From the NCBI RefSeq assembly GCF_030272615.1, contig NC_081413.1, forward strand, positions 332,606,302 through 332,670,301: DNA of 64,000 nucleotides, given 5' to 3'. Each line of letters begins with the position of its first letter. Within the stretch, counting starts at the first letter, position 1. The DNA is from Cryptomeria japonica (Eukaryota > Streptophyta > Pinopsida > Cupressales > Cupressaceae). This document shows positions 12,721-25,600 of the stretch, piece after piece. The position numbers and the translations under genes are program-made. The notes beneath the pieces were generated by a model that worked only from the letters and a program-made list of their open reading frames with translations, was not told the DNA's origin and made no database searches.

Positions 12721-13900
12721 TCATTCAAAGTAATGCTTCAAATGTTGACCATTATAGGGCAGCACAAATGGTGTACCATCACGATAAGCCAAGATAAAAC
12801 TATCTTCTCCAGCAATACGGTGAACAGTGAAGGGTCCTTTCCAAAGAGAATCAAAATTTCCATGTAAACCTTTCGGTTCCCTTCGCTTATCCCAGAAGCA
12901 ACACACAATCACCAACTTGGAATCCTCTTTGCTTTGCTTTTTTGTCAAAAAGGACTTTGACTTGTTTTTGATACTGAGCGATCCGGTCCACCACTTGTGT
13001 TCTTTGTTCTTCCAGCTGAGAAAGGTACATGATCCTCTTGTCTAAAGCATTCTCAGAAGTTTGATCTTCAATTGCTTTAGCCAACTTAAGAGCAGGAAGT
13101 TCCAAAGTGACAGGTATCTCTACATTGATCCCATAAAGAAGCTGAAATGGTGACATACCAATAGCCCTTTTGGGTGTAATTTTGTCCGCCCATAAAGCAT
13201 CAAAAAGAGCCTTATGCCAAGACCTTTGATTTTCTTCCACAACCTTGTGAATAATGGTAATCAAATTTGTGTTACTTGATTCCGTCTGACCATTACCTTG
13301 GGTGTAATAATCAAATGAATGAGTTAACAAAATACTATATTCAAAGCAAAATTGTGAAATTTCAGAGGAAGAAAATGTGGTTGCATTATCAGTCACGATC
13401 TTGTATGGAACACCAAATCTGGAAATAATATTCTCCTTGAGGAATCTGCACACTATCTTAGAAGTAGTGTTCTTTACCAATATTGCTTCCACCCACTTGG
13501 TGAAATAATCTGTAGTAGTAAGAACATACGAATGACCTACACTTGAATGAGGATTGATCACACCAATGAAATCAATGCCCCACTGCCAGAAAGGTTCTTC
13601 AATAATCATCGGTTTCAATGGTAATGCTGCAAGTTTTTGTTTGCCCACAAACTGTTGACAATGTATACATTACGCACCCATCTAAAAGAATCTTGAAAGA
13701 GCGTAGGCAAATAATACTTAGCTCTCAAAATTTTATGAGCAGTCACTGGTGCGGAAAAATGACCACCATAAGCCTTATCATGGAAAGATTCCAGCAATTT
13801 TGTTTGTTGTGCTTTGTCAACACAACAAACGAAAGTACCATCAACTACTCTTTTGTACAAACTAGTATCCCATAATACAAAGTTCGCAACTTTCAGCTTG
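12721..13900 (-). pseudogene. gypsy integrase
   Basis: Integrase inserts element cDNA into the genome. A zinc-finger-like start ('HDKAYGGHFSAPVTAHKIL') lies near 13700-13800. A frameshift near 13650 separates it from the catalytic core, where I see the D,D,E residues in 'QWGIDFIG', 'IVTDNATTF' and 'NGQTESSN'. The C-terminal part contains 'KQRGFQVGDCVLLLG' and, after another shift, 'LWKGPFTVHRI' ending at 12721 with 'GQHLKHYF'. No chromodomain follows, which fits a non-chromovirus (Tat-like) lineage. Between 12529 and 12720 I see only A-rich non-coding sequence. Confidence 0.88.
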
Positions 13901-14490
13901 ATACTCCTCTTTTCCTTGAATGACAAATGTTGTGGACATTCACCATAAGTCAAGAAAAATGCTATATTATAGTACCATTCATCAGTGGTGCTGACAAACA
14001 ACACCTTGGGAAGATCTTCAGAATCATTTGATTCTTTCTCTTCTGGAATCCCTTCCGCCATCAGCTGACAAAGTCCTCTTCCTCGAACAAGCTTCGTAGG
14101 CCTAATCTCCAAATCATACGCTTGGATTTTGGCAATCCAATTCCCTCTTTTTGTGCCAAACTCCTGTTGTGTCAAGATAGACTTGATTGATGTATCAGGA
14201 ACTAACACAATGGTATGAGAATTCAGGATGTAAAAAAGGAAATTCTTGACTGCTTTAACAACCACATAGGCATTCTTCTCAATAGAGGAATACTTGAGTT
14301 CATGAGACTTTAAAGGACAACTCATGAAAGCAATAGGAGATTCAATCTCTTATGAATTCTTCTGCATCAGAATAGCAGACATAGTATGCTCATAAGCATA
14401 GCTATACATGATGAACTCCTTAGTGTAGTTGGGACATACCAACACATGTGCATGGGCGATTGCATCCTTGATTTCATTGAATGCAACTTT
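13900..14490 (-). pseudogene. gypsy RNase H between RT and integrase (degenerate)
   Basis: This segment holds the position of the classical Ty3/gypsy RNase H. It shows 'SHELKYSSIEKNAYVVVKAV' (normally the E-containing helix), 'IKSILTQQEFGTKRGNWIA' and 'AYDLEIRPTKLVRGRGLCQL'. The usual start of the domain with its first catalytic Asp appears as 'MYSYAYEHTMSAILM', without a clear Asp, and the end normally reading 'aDaLSR' appears as 'GLCQLMAEG'. A stop lies near 14350. The domain thus looks catalytically degenerate, in contrast with the intact-looking RNase H at 15766-16329. Confidence 0.7.
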
Positions 14491-14493
14491 TCC

Positions 14494-15620
14494 TTATGAA
14501 TTCCAATGGAAAACAGTCTTTCCCTTCATCATATCCACGATATGATGAGTCTTTTCTACAAAGTCAGGAATGAATCTCCGCAGAAAATTTACCTTACCAA
14601 AGAAGGAATGAACAACAGTCTTATTGGATGACAGAGGAAGAGTTTGGATAGATTTAGCCCTGTCAGGATCAATTTTTATCCCCTCCTTAGAAATAATATG
14701 ACCAAGGAGTTTTCCCTCGGTCACCCCAAAAACTGACTTCTTGGGATTAAGAGAGATGTCATGCTTGCAACATCTTTCAAGTACATCTTTTAGGTGAAAA
14801 AGATGATTCTCTAGGTCTTTGGAAAAAACAGTAAGATCATCAAGATACACTACAATATATCTTCTCACAGTACCATGAAAGGCCAAGTCCATAACTCGTT
14901 GGAAAGTAGCTCCTGCATTGATCAACCCAAAAGGCATTCTACGGTAGGCAAATGTACCCCATGGAGTAGTGAATGCAGTCTTATGCTAATCAGGTTCACT
15001 AACCTCAATCTGATTGTATCCCGAAAATCCATCTAACATAGATAGCATTTCGGAACCTATCACTGTTTACAAAACTTGATCCATGATTAGCAATGGATAA
15101 TTATCCTTGAGTGACAATTGGTTAAGATTTTTGAAATCAACATAGATACATATTTCTCCATTATTTTTATGCACCAACACTATATTTGCCAACCATGTTG
15201 AATGATGGATGGGAAAGATAATCCAAGCATCAAGCATCTTTTGAATCTCAAAAAGAATGGTACCTGAAATTTTTGGATTATATTGGTGCTTCTTTTGTCT
15301 AAAGGGAACTGCACCAAGCTATAGGGGAATGTCATGTTGCACTTCCTTGGGTTGAAAAGATTTAAGATCATCATATGAATATGCAAAGACATCATGGTAT
15401 TGGTGCAAAAGCTGAATAAATTGATCTCTTTCAACCGAAGTGCGGTTATTGCCAATATTGACAAATTTGGGGTCTTCGTCTGAGCCAATATTATATTTCT
15501 CATATCTCATAGGAGAATCAACAATTTCTTGTTGCCGCCTCTTGATAAAACGATCATGTTGATCAAAAAGTTTTTCAAGAGAAACCAACCCCTTGGGAAT
15601 TTTATTTCCTTTCAACTAAA
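14494..15620 (-). pseudogene. gypsy reverse transcriptase
   Basis: The pre-RT segment (15319-15615) shows 'DVFAYSYDDLKSFQPKEVQH'. RT follows with 'DFKNLNQLSLKDNYP', motif A 'MLDGFSGYNQIEV' with its Asp, 'MPFGLINAGATFQRVMD', and motif C 'YIVVYLDDLTVFS' with both Asp residues. Stops include one near 15060 and a TAG at about 14985 in 'EPD*HKTAF', where related proteins usually have Gln. The enzyme would copy element RNA into DNA within cytoplasmic particles. The frame is broken in at least three places. Confidence 0.9.
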
Positions 15621-15765
15621 GAATATTCTCATCTGATTTGGATGATGTTTCAGACATTGAATTTGATGACGAAGAAGTAGGAGAATTACTCCCTTCAAAG
15701 TATAGGTTGTTGAAACCATCTTTTGCTTGCAGAAAATTATTAATCTACTTATCATCATTGAATAT

Positions 15766-16329
15766 CTACCAATGATCCCAATTGTCAAGCACACTAGGTA
15801 TGCAGATTAATTCAATAATGTATTTATCTTGAACAAAGTCAAGATGGGGACTAAAAAAAGTAGTTGAAACAACAAGGGAATCAACCCTATCATTGTACTC
15901 ATGAGGCACAACTGAGATGCTAAAAGCATCAAAATCTTCAATATTTTCCCATACCAAAATACGGTAATGCCTGAGTCTATCATTTCTAGTCTGATATATA
16001 CTCCTTACTTGACAAACTACTAATTCTGCATCACCCTGGGCATGAAGATTTCTAATTCCTCTTTTCAATGCAACACTTATTCCTAACAAAAGCAACTCAT
16101 ATTCAGCCGTATTGTTAGTATTAGCGAATTGCAGTTTGAAGGAATAAGGGAAGATCTCTCCCTTAGGAGATATGAGAACTACGCCAGCTCTAGATCCATT
16201 TGTAGTAGAGCTACCATCAAACTCAAGATTCCACACATCATTTGAACTGTCATTTTCATTAGAATGACTAGTACTACCTTCATCTAGGACAGATGCATTA
16301 TGAAAAGAAAAGTTATCATCTTCTTCCAT
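15766..16329 (-). pseudogene. additional RNase H domain between protease and RT
   Basis: A frame of 187 codons shows an RNase H fold of the cellular/archaeal type. 'NLEFDGSSTTNGSRAG' carries the first Asp, 'TAEYELLLLGI' the Glu, 'AQGDAELVVCQV' the second Asp, and 'HEYNDRVDSLVV' the last Asp. All four catalytic acids are present. It overlaps the protease-region frame (16284-17000) in another phase and precedes the pre-RT segment, so the order is protease, RNase H, RT, RNase H, integrase. In the Tat-group elements I know of, the extra RNase H lies after the classical one, so this order is unusual. Confidence 0.8.
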
Positions 16330-17000
16330 AGGAGAAGATGAACTCTTGTCTTGTGTAGGAGAAGAGTGAAACTCTTCTTGTTGAGAAGGTAGTGGAGAAT
16401 TTTCATCAGCAATAAGACATGAAGCTTCTTCAACATAATATATGAACTTGAAGACCCACCTTCCAATGCTTGGTCTTGCTCAACATTAGTGAATTTTTCA
16501 TTTGCTGAAAGTAGTGAAATGTCGAAGCTGCTAGAAGGGCAATCTTCAGTGAACTCTAAGATTTCATCTATATGAAGATAATAATTCCCGAAACTCGAAG
16601 ATTTAAAAAGAATCTGAGCATGGGGTTCATTAGACTTGACAACCGTGTATTTGGTTTCTCTTTCAGGAACTAACTTCTGGACAATACCTTTGATAGGTAT
16701 TCTTGCTTCAGTCATATCTATGTTGAGTTCACCTCCAACATCCTTGCAAAAATTATGGCCAAGTAACATTCCATATGACGCAGGAATGTTAGCTACCAAA
16801 ATAGTCATCTTTACTTTATTATCCGGGAAAGGTGCAAATGCAAATTGAGCATCCTTGATTTTCCCAATAAGAGGCACTTGTTTGTTTTCCATGGAATAAA
16901 AATGACCAAAAGTTTTTGTCAAGGTCAACCCCAAAGCTTGAGCAACTTTAGCAGGCATGACGTTATCAGAAGCACCAGAATCCAAGACACAATTTCTCAA
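16284..17000 (-). pseudogene. gypsy aspartic protease region
   Basis: The frame opens with 'CVLDSGASDNVMPAKVAQAL', the DSGA catalytic motif of retroelement aspartic proteases, then 'NKQVPLIGKIKDAQFAFAPF' and 'IPASYGMLLGHNFCKDVGG' (the flap and the hydrophobic-hydrophobic-G motif). Downstream it becomes low in complexity and shifts into the RNase H frame. The protease would cut the Gag-Pol polyprotein. 'MEEDDNFSFHN' near 16329 may belong to the linker. Confidence 0.85.
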
Positions 17001-18766
17001 AATTGAAAACCATTGATCAACAGGGAAATATAAAAAGGTTCTATCTTTCCTTGGGTAGTAGATGGAATGGTCACCAAATGATTGGGAAAATTCTTGGGTT
17101 CTTGAGGGGTAGTATTTTCAAGTATATGACGAGTTTCCTTACTTTTAACAAAATTAGCTAACCTATCAAATTGATTAGGATTAGCTTGTAAGTATTCAAC
17201 TTCGGACATTTGAATCTTGGTCTTCCTAGCATGATCAATAATGTCAAAAGTTTGAAATGAACCAGCTAGGAAGGGATGAACATTGTCCAATTGTGGTTTG
17301 GGGTTAGGCATACTGGGCTTGGGATCAATAGAAGAAGCAAAGGGAGGATTATTGTTACTTGAATTTTCACTGCATCCTTTGGAATATAGGGTAGCGGTGT
17401 TCTCCTTTTAGCAATAGTAAATGGTCATTGTAAATCACTTGCAACTTTTGCACCTTCATCTTGTTGAGCCAACCGAGTCTAGGATCTTGTCATCATGGCA
17501 AATGCTTGACTATGAGTCCTTTCAACAACAACAAAGTCATCATAGTGCATATAGCGTATAGTAGAGTCGCCAGTTACATCTTCTTCTTCTTGTTGAGGAA
17601 GAGCAACATCATCAGACTAATAATAAAAAATAAGAAGACTCATTTTGATCTGTCTCATAATAACCAACTGTCGCCTTTGAAGGAGGTGGTTCAAGCGCAA
17701 GTCTCTCTGGAGGAGGAGGTAACTTGGGTTGATTCTTAACAGCATAAGAGGCAACAACATTAGGATATGTCTATCTTGGGATATCCTTGTATGGTGTAGG
17801 ATAGGAATTCTGAGATACTTGCTTCTTTAAAGTAAGAAGTTCACTTGCCAATTTCTGTACCATTGGGTCAGTAGAACCGGAAGATGAACTCTCCATATGT
17901 GAACCCCCTTTGAACCGATTAGAATCCTTTTTGATTTTACCGGCTAGGATCAAATCGTCCTCAATTTAAATAGCCATTGATTGAGCAACACATAAATCAG
18001 TGGGAGATGCTCGCCTTAAGAAGAAACTGAGCTCAGGCAACTGAGTATTGATGAAAAAGCACTTGAGATTCTCAGGAGTAGGTTGAAAATAGATAGGAAT
18101 CCTATTTTCTAATTTATTTAACTTAGAAATGAATTAATGCATGCCTTTGAGAGTATCCTTCTTCATTAGGGTCAATTGGGCCAGCAAGGCGTGTTCATCT
18201 TCTGCAAGCTTAAAACGTTCCTCAAACTTATCTCTCAACGAGTTCCAAGAAACGATTGAACCAACAGTAAGATTGAAAAACTAATCAGTTGCAATACCTT
18301 GAAGAGTTTATACGAACAAATGAACAACAACATCTTGATGTTCTACTCCAAGAACACCACATGCCATATAGAAAGATTTGACATGCTCATCAAGATATTG
18401 CTTTCCATCTCCATAGAACTTGGGAAGATTTTTCCGGGAACCTTGTGGGAGTGGATGAAGAGGTGGGGTTAAGGCTAAAGGACTAAAAGTTGCTCCCCAC
18501 AGACCGGGAGGAGGAGGTGGAGGTGAATTAGCTATACTAGATGATGAAGATATCAACGGTTTGAAAAAGAAAGGAGAATTTTCACTTGGGATAGACTTCT
18601 TTTTCTTCGACGGAGGATAACTTTTAGTTCGTGAAAGGGAGGATGTACTAGTAAGCAAAAGGAATCTAGCTCGTTCAGTAGGAGAGATTTATTGAGAACT
18701 TTCACCCTTCTTACGAAGAACATAAACATGCAAACCTTCCAGCTTAGAGAAAATTTGAAAAACCAT
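17000..18766 (-). pseudogene. gypsy gag
   Basis: The likely start is an ATG at 18764-18766 ('MVFQIFSKLEGLHVYVLRKK'). The same frame continues to about 17771 across several stops. Recognisable gag text includes 'LPKFYGDGKQYLDEHVKSFY' and 'RDKFEERFKLAEDEHAL'. Most stops sit where Gln (CAA/CAG) or Trp is expected, for example 'HLFV*TLQG' and 'MAI*IEDDL'. The stretch 17311-17000 ('PFLAGSFQTFDIIDHARK') leads into the protease. I see no intact zinc knuckle. Gag would form the particle shell. Confidence 0.8.
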
Positions 18767-18844
18767 AGTGATAAAATTCTGAAAAAATCAGCAAGACACT
18801 AGACTTCAAACGAAAGTGTGAGGCTTCTGAATGCGTTCATGTCA

Positions 18845-18859
18845 CTAACAGAGTCGCCA
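18845..18859 (-). other. putative primer-binding site of the giant gypsy element
   Basis: Five bases inside the 5' LTR the minus strand reads TGGCGACTCTGTTAG. A TGG start at this distance is normal for a tRNA primer site. The text resembles the 'TGGCGACTC' sites that I associate with tRNA-Arg-primed Tat/Ogre elements; that identity is from memory and was not checked. Confidence 0.6.
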
Positions 18860-19214
18860 AAAATTGTTGGTTGAAAATGTTGTACACTTGGGGAAATATA
18901 CAAAATTGTGGTCTCAACCACAATGTGTGAGTAAAACTCTCCTAATTAAGGGAAGGCTCCCCCTATCTATCTAAAGCTTAAAAATAAAATGGGATGGGAC
19001 AACAGTCTTTCTTCTTCTTTCAAGAAAGGAAATATCCTTTTCTCTTCACAGAAAAGTGATAGCGATTTGATATAAAACAATAGTAACAACTTTTGAAATG
19101 AAATGAGAGAGAGGAAATGAAGTTTCCTGAAAGCTCAAAGACTTCCATCACTTCCTTCAGGATGGGACAACAATATCAAGTTCAAAGTCTTGATTATGTG
19201 CAGTCCTATCTACC

Positions 19215-19245
19215 CACTAATACATTTGGGGTCAAATTCCGACGG
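19215..19245 (+). repeat. left terminal inverted repeat of the CACTA element
   Basis: About 30 bp (CACTAATACATTTGGGG, then TCAAATTCCGACGG) pair with the right end after a one-base gap and a few mismatches. The inner motif TTCCGACGG starts the subterminal repeats. Confidence 0.9.
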
Positions 19246-22200
19246 AGGTTTCCAACGGACAAGGAGCATTGTGTGAAAATTTGATTTTTTTTTTTTTAAA
19301 TGCCCGTGTTCGTCGGAATTCCGACGACCTCGGGCATTTTATTTTTAAAAAAAAAAACAAGGCATTTTATTTTGAAAGCAAACCGAAGCCGTCTTGCCTC
19401 CCTGCCCCCCCCCGCTAGAGCGATCTCTGCACAAGCAAGGTAAGAACTCTTTGTTTTTCAATGAAGGCAACTAATTTTTTTTTCGCAACTGGTTTTTTTT
19501 TTCGAATTAATCCATTTTGTGCATATCCTGCGATCTTAAAATTCCATGAAATGACATCTCTTTGAGGTATTCCGTCATACAATTCACATGCCATGTGTAT
19601 GCTACCCCATTTTATGATTAAAACCCCCTTCGATTATGCTTTAATGCTACCCCATGATTGGAATTGGTTGTTGTGTCTTTGGGTTCGGGTGTCCAAGAAA
19701 CTATTACTTCCCAAAACTATTGCTATCCCACCCTACCTATAGTTTGATAGTTGTACAACCAAAATTGAGAAACTTGCCATTCCATATATGGATGGAAGCC
19801 GGAACCACTAATCCATGAACAGGAAGGCAGGTAAACCATTACCCGGGGATAGATAGAAACTAGATATCAGACAAGGAAACCAGGGGTGGGTGGATATCGG
19901 GATTGTGTGTGGTGTTTGAGTTGGGTCTGCACCTCAGAGTTAGGGTGAGGGCCGAGGAGGGAGGAGAGGATGTGTATGTGAGGGGAATGAGGGAGATTAG
20001 TAGTATGAGGTTTAGGGTAGAGATTGGTGATTCCATTTTCAGAGGTTATTGAGGAGGGGAATGTGGGGAATAGGATTAAATAGGTTGTGATTGTGAGAGT
20101 GGGTGAATTGGATTAAATATATTCACCTAAGAGACTAAGCAGATTCACATAATGATAGGTGGATTTTCCTAAAGATGAAGGGATAAGACTTAACAAAAAG
20201 AGGACTTAGGATGATGACAAGGAGGATTCATTTAAGGATATGGCATATTCACCTAAGGGATAGTATATTCTCCCAAGAATATGGAAAAATTATTGATTGG
20301 TGGAATGACATACTAGATCAAGGAATGATACAAGGGTAGATTCACCTAAATATAGGGTAAATTCAGCTAAAAGGGTACCCATGAGATTGTGGTACTTAGT
20401 ACCTATCTATGGATGGTGTATTTGGATACAAGTATGATGAAACCATGCTTGTGTATGATGAAACAAAGTCCAGATCTCTATTATAGGTCCAACATAATCT
20501 CTATTATTTGAGACACCATTTTATTAGCATATCCAATTAGGGTAATTTATGGGTTTAATTATGGATCATGTTGTCGATTTCCATGCACTATTGAACTTAT
20601 TTGGATGTATTGTGATTATTTTAATTTTGAAGTTATAAATAAATTATGTTTGTACCTTAGAAAGGGTAACTCCAATTGATGTTTGGACAGTTTATTTGAA
20701 AACTTATGGTGATTATTGCCCTATGTTATGTAATGGAGTTATTTTTACACTAAGTAATTAACTAGAAAAAATGAATTTGTATTGTTGTACAAGTATGATG
20801 AAACCATGCTTGTGTGTTTCCATGTTTGTGCATCCTATTGAGAACCAACCTCGTTGTTGAGGAACTCAATAAATGTGGTGTTAAGTAGAAGAATGGAAAA
20901 CTCAAGAAGCTATGGTGACATATTGTGGCATTAGTAGGGATTATCTCTATTGACCACACCTTTCAAAGATAGTATCCACTAGTTCTCCTCATAGAATGGA
21001 CCATTGGATGGCTCATAGTGGTATCCTATCCTACATTTATCTTGATGGCATTGCTGATAGTTGGTATGTGGTTCTTGGTACAGGTTTCCTCTTACCCTAT
21101 TATCTTATTTATATCTTTGTTCCAACATGTGGAGATTGATTTTTGTCATGCTATGATGATTTTCATGTTTGCATGTGTTTTGACATTATGCAAATAGATA
21201 TGATGTCACACCATACTTATGTTTTGATATAGTGTAGGTGATGGTTACATGTTGTTGATGGTAGTGATTTGGGTTCAAAGACACAATTCCACACACACAC
21301 ACAAATATTTGAAGATGCATTTTATATTATTCCTTCCTAGTGGCGATTAGTGTTGGAAGATTTGCACACATGTAGAGAGGAACTCATGTTAGATACAATA
21401 GGTTGTGTTTGATAACATATGAATGTGCCTCATGATGTATACATATAGCTTTGGTGTGTGACATGCATGCACATTTTTCCATAAGACACATTGCTATGTG
21501 GCATGTGCCCTATGCATGTCTTCTTTGTGAGGCACGTTGCTATGTGCAATGTGGCCCTAGGTGTGTCTTCTCTATGAGGTGTATTGCCATGATATGTTAG
21601 GATTTGTAGTGTGCAGGCCACAAATGCATGCATGAGGGACTATTATTATAGTCATGTTTTTTGGGCATGTAGCCTAGGCATGTCTTCTCCATTAGGTACA
21701 TGGCCATGTCGTGTGGGAGTTTTTGTGTTCATGCCACAAATGCACACATGAGGGACTATTATTGGAGTCATGATGAATCTTCACTCTATTTAGCCACAAT
21801 TTCTAGTCATATAGTTATGTAATGTGCACTTTTAAGGATTGTGAAGTTTCCTTCAATTATTGATGATCTCTCATCTTTGTTGCATGGGCCAAAAATTTTA
21901 TTTTATCTTGTTTGAATTAGTTTAATCACTATTGTGAGTTTTCTCTCTTGTGCAGTTATTGTGGCTATGTTTGATTTGCTATTGGAATTGAACACATTTA
22001 TTTGACTTATTATTGTTACTATTTTTTCTTTCTTTCAATATTTATGATCTTTGGTAGTTTAGTGAAACTCTTACTATTTTTAAATGTTACCTTCTTTGTT
22101 GTGATGTGATTCCTCACCAAGATCGACATAGATAACCTTGGATGAGTATATATAAGGAATCAAACATTGGGAAAATTTGAGGATAGGGGTAAGTGTTTGT

Positions 22201-22680
22201 TGTATGGGTAGCTACGATCCACTTGTACATTCCTAGTGATTATTGACGGCTATGTCTTGGAGCTGGCTAATCCCATTAAACAAACAAGGGGGAAGTCATA
22301 CATAATCGTATGGATCCTTCCTATTTGTGTGTGGATTCAAGACGACCATCATTTCATATGGTTCTTGGTTACTTTGTGAGACCATGGCATCCTCTTAGAT
22401 CAATATGTGAGCCTTGTATTGTTATCCCTGTAATGTGGATGAATAAGTGTATGTTAAAATAAATGCTTTGCTTAGAATACTCAAAAATGTCTCTCAGAAA
22501 GTCTGCAACAGGCAAACTTTTAGTAAGAATTTGCAGACACAATGCTCAGAAATTCACACAATCAGCTACATTAAATACGTTCTCTATTAAGTTCAATGGT
22601 TTTGGTTCGATTTGCAATTTTTGTGAAGCTTTTGCACTGAAGTTTCCATAGCCTGATTTTTTTGCCTGTGAAGAAAGACC
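19246..22680 (+). other. CACTA 5' non-coding region
   Basis: No protein-coding frame is convincing. Close to the left end, 'cgtcggaattccgacgac' (about 19310-19328) is a palindromic subterminal motif. A splice-donor-like 'GCAAGGTAAGAAC' at about 19435 could end a 5' UTR exon joined to the exon before the ATG at 22681, which follows a pyrimidine tract. That is inference. The exact word 'acaagtatgatgaaaccatg' occurs at about 20428 and 20790. A 43-bp word around 'cacaaatgc' and 'atgagggactattatt' recurs at about 21614 and 21731. Confidence 0.6.
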
Positions 22681-25600
22681 ATGTCAGATAATATCAGCGA
22701 AGAACAAAATAAGGAGACAATTGCTAGATTATGGTCTAACTTGAAAAGAAAAGGTGATGGGAAATGTTATTGTCCCTGCAAAATTTGTAAGGGCTTAAAG
22801 ACTAGAAGAATTCTAATCAAAACAACTAAGAAACATTGTAGGCAGCATGGTCACATTGAAGGGGGACATGATTATCATCCACTAGTAAGTTGTTCATTAT
22901 ATCGTTTTAACAATTTATATACATAAGAAATCACTTGATAATGAGATCATGATCATGGTTTATTTATGTATATCAATTTTATATAGGTGGAGCACCCTAG
23001 AGCACATGGTATGGATCAACAAAACCCAGAGAATATGGTTTTGGAAGTGGACGAACATGGAGGTGTGAATATCGAAGCTGAAGATAATGATCCCATGGAA
23101 GATGACGATCATGCACCAGAAAACACAATTGAAGATGATGGTACAAATACATTAATCCATGACACATTTAGTACTGGCACAACTGACCATGATGATCAGG
23201 ATGACCTTGATGTTCATGATTTACCTCTTCTTGAGAAGGCATATGAGCCCCTTTACAAAGGCTCCCAAACAACTCTTCTCTCTGTTGTATTGTTGTTGTT
23301 GAACTTGAAAGTTATGAATGGTTTATCCAACATAACAATCTCTCATATGTTAAGGTGTGTCATACATGTCATTACAGTTAATAAATGGTGAATCATGTAC
23401 CATTAATATTCTTTATATTAACACCTCAAACTTCTTTTTTTGTTGTAGATTGATAGGTGAGTTTTTCTTACCACCATCAAATATTCTACCTTGCTCATAC
23501 CGAGAATTATCTGCCATTATGAAAGATATTGGAATGGAGTATCAAAAAATAGATGCTTGTCCCAATGATCATATTATATATCATAAACAACATGAATTTG
23601 GAACAGAATGCCCTGAATGTCATATTAGTAGATATCGAACAGATCAAATAACAAAAAAGGTGCCTTGCAAGGTTCTTCGTTATATTCCCATTATTCCACA
23701 TATGCAACGATTATTCAGGTGCACTAGCTTGGCACAATTTATGGATTGCCATGCACGCAATAGAAGTCGAGATGACATTATTCGAATGTCTGTGGATGGT
23801 TCAACATTTATGGACATAGAGGAAAAGTGGCCACACTTTAAAGAAGAACCTCGTAATCTTAGGCTTTCATTGGCAGCGGACGGTGTCAATCCATTTGGAG
23901 AGTTGAGATCTGTTTACTCGGTGTGGCCTATTTTTGTTATCAACAATAATATTCCTCCATGGATGTCAATAAAGAGGGAGCACATAATGTTGGCAATGAT
24001 TGTTCCAGGTATTTTATCATTTAATAGTCATCTACATTTAATTATAAATATTGCAGTAAAATGGTCATAATAATTATGTAATGTTTTTGTTCATTCCACT
24101 AGGCAAGTACCAAGTTAAAGATATGAATGTATATATTGAGCCTCTTATCGATGAGTTGTTGGATTTATGGAATGGTGTGACCATGTATGACATCTCTAGA
24201 CCAATAGGACAAAGACAATTTCAATTCCATGCAATGCTTGTATGGACAATACATGATGCCCCAGGGCTAACACATTTTTGTGGTACGTTATAGTGTTCAA
24301 GTTGCGCATGATAATTATAATTATAAAAATTAATAGATTTAATAGAATTATACATTATCTTGTAGGTCTTCAAACAAAGGGAAAATTTGCATGTCCATTT
24401 TGTGGTCCAAAGATGAAATCCCATCATTCAAAGAGTTTAGGAAAGCAGGTATTTCATGAGTATAGGCACTTCCTTCACAAAAATCATAAGTACCGGAATA
24501 CTGAAAAACATCTTTTCAATGGGAAAGAAGAGACTACATCAAAGCCACGAAGAATGACTCCTCACTTATGGAAGTTGGAATATTATAGAATTAATCGTCA
24601 AGGTAATGTCATTCCATCTAATGGTTTATGTTTGGAATTTGAATTTTTCTATCATGTTTTGTTTACTGATGATGTAATTGATGATACTGAAGGTCGTCAA
24701 GGCATGGATGGCCACCTTCCAAAGGGACTAAAAAGTTATCCTAGACAATTCAGTAGGTTGCCCTACTATGAGAAGCTACAAATTGTGCATATGTTTGATG
24801 CAATGCATATTGGAAAGAATATAACAGAGACATTATGGAAAATATTGGATGGAAGGCGTGACAAAGAAAAAATTGTCAAAATTTGTAGTGACATTGTGGA
24901 ATCCAATCATGCAATGAAAAATGTCATTCAATCAAATAGCAATGGAGATCAGATTAATATAAGTGCCCTTCCTTGGTTATTAATGGATCAGCAAAGCAAT
25001 TCTATAAAAGAAGTCATACGAAAAATTCGATTTCCCACAAGATTTGCTACGAACATAAACAATCTCATATCAAAGAAGAGTGAATTTGGGCTAGGGATGA
25101 AAACTCATGATTGGCATACTTTCATTAAGGTAATTCGCGTTCTTGTGTATTTACTATATATTTGTATACTGCGCATGCACTTTTCATTGTATTATGTTAG
25201 AAAACAATGAAAAGATCATTTTATAATTGTTGCAGTACGTTCTACCTCTATCTCTCCCAGACCACTTCGACAATAATATCAAGCAAGTCATATATGATCT
25301 TGAAAAATACATGAGGTAAGTAGTGATGTTTGTTCAATTTGTTGTATAGATATTATATTTGCCATTTGTTTTACTTGTTATGCAATATATTGTATATTAT
25401 TTTGTAAAGTCTCGTTTATATATTTTTGCGTCTTCAATCTCTTTAGTTAGGTGGTTGTCATCTAAAGAAATCCACAAGGAAGATATAAAATATTGGAAGA
25501 GAAAAATCCCTCATCTAATGTGTGAAATGCAAAAGTGTCTACCTTCAACTTTTTTCAATGCACAAGAACACTACCTCATACACCAAGTTGAGGAGATCGA

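Noticed and set aside
18865-19214. A second solo LTR ending at 19214
   Set aside because: The sequence resumes at 36043 after the CACTA element with the same alignment to the other LTR.
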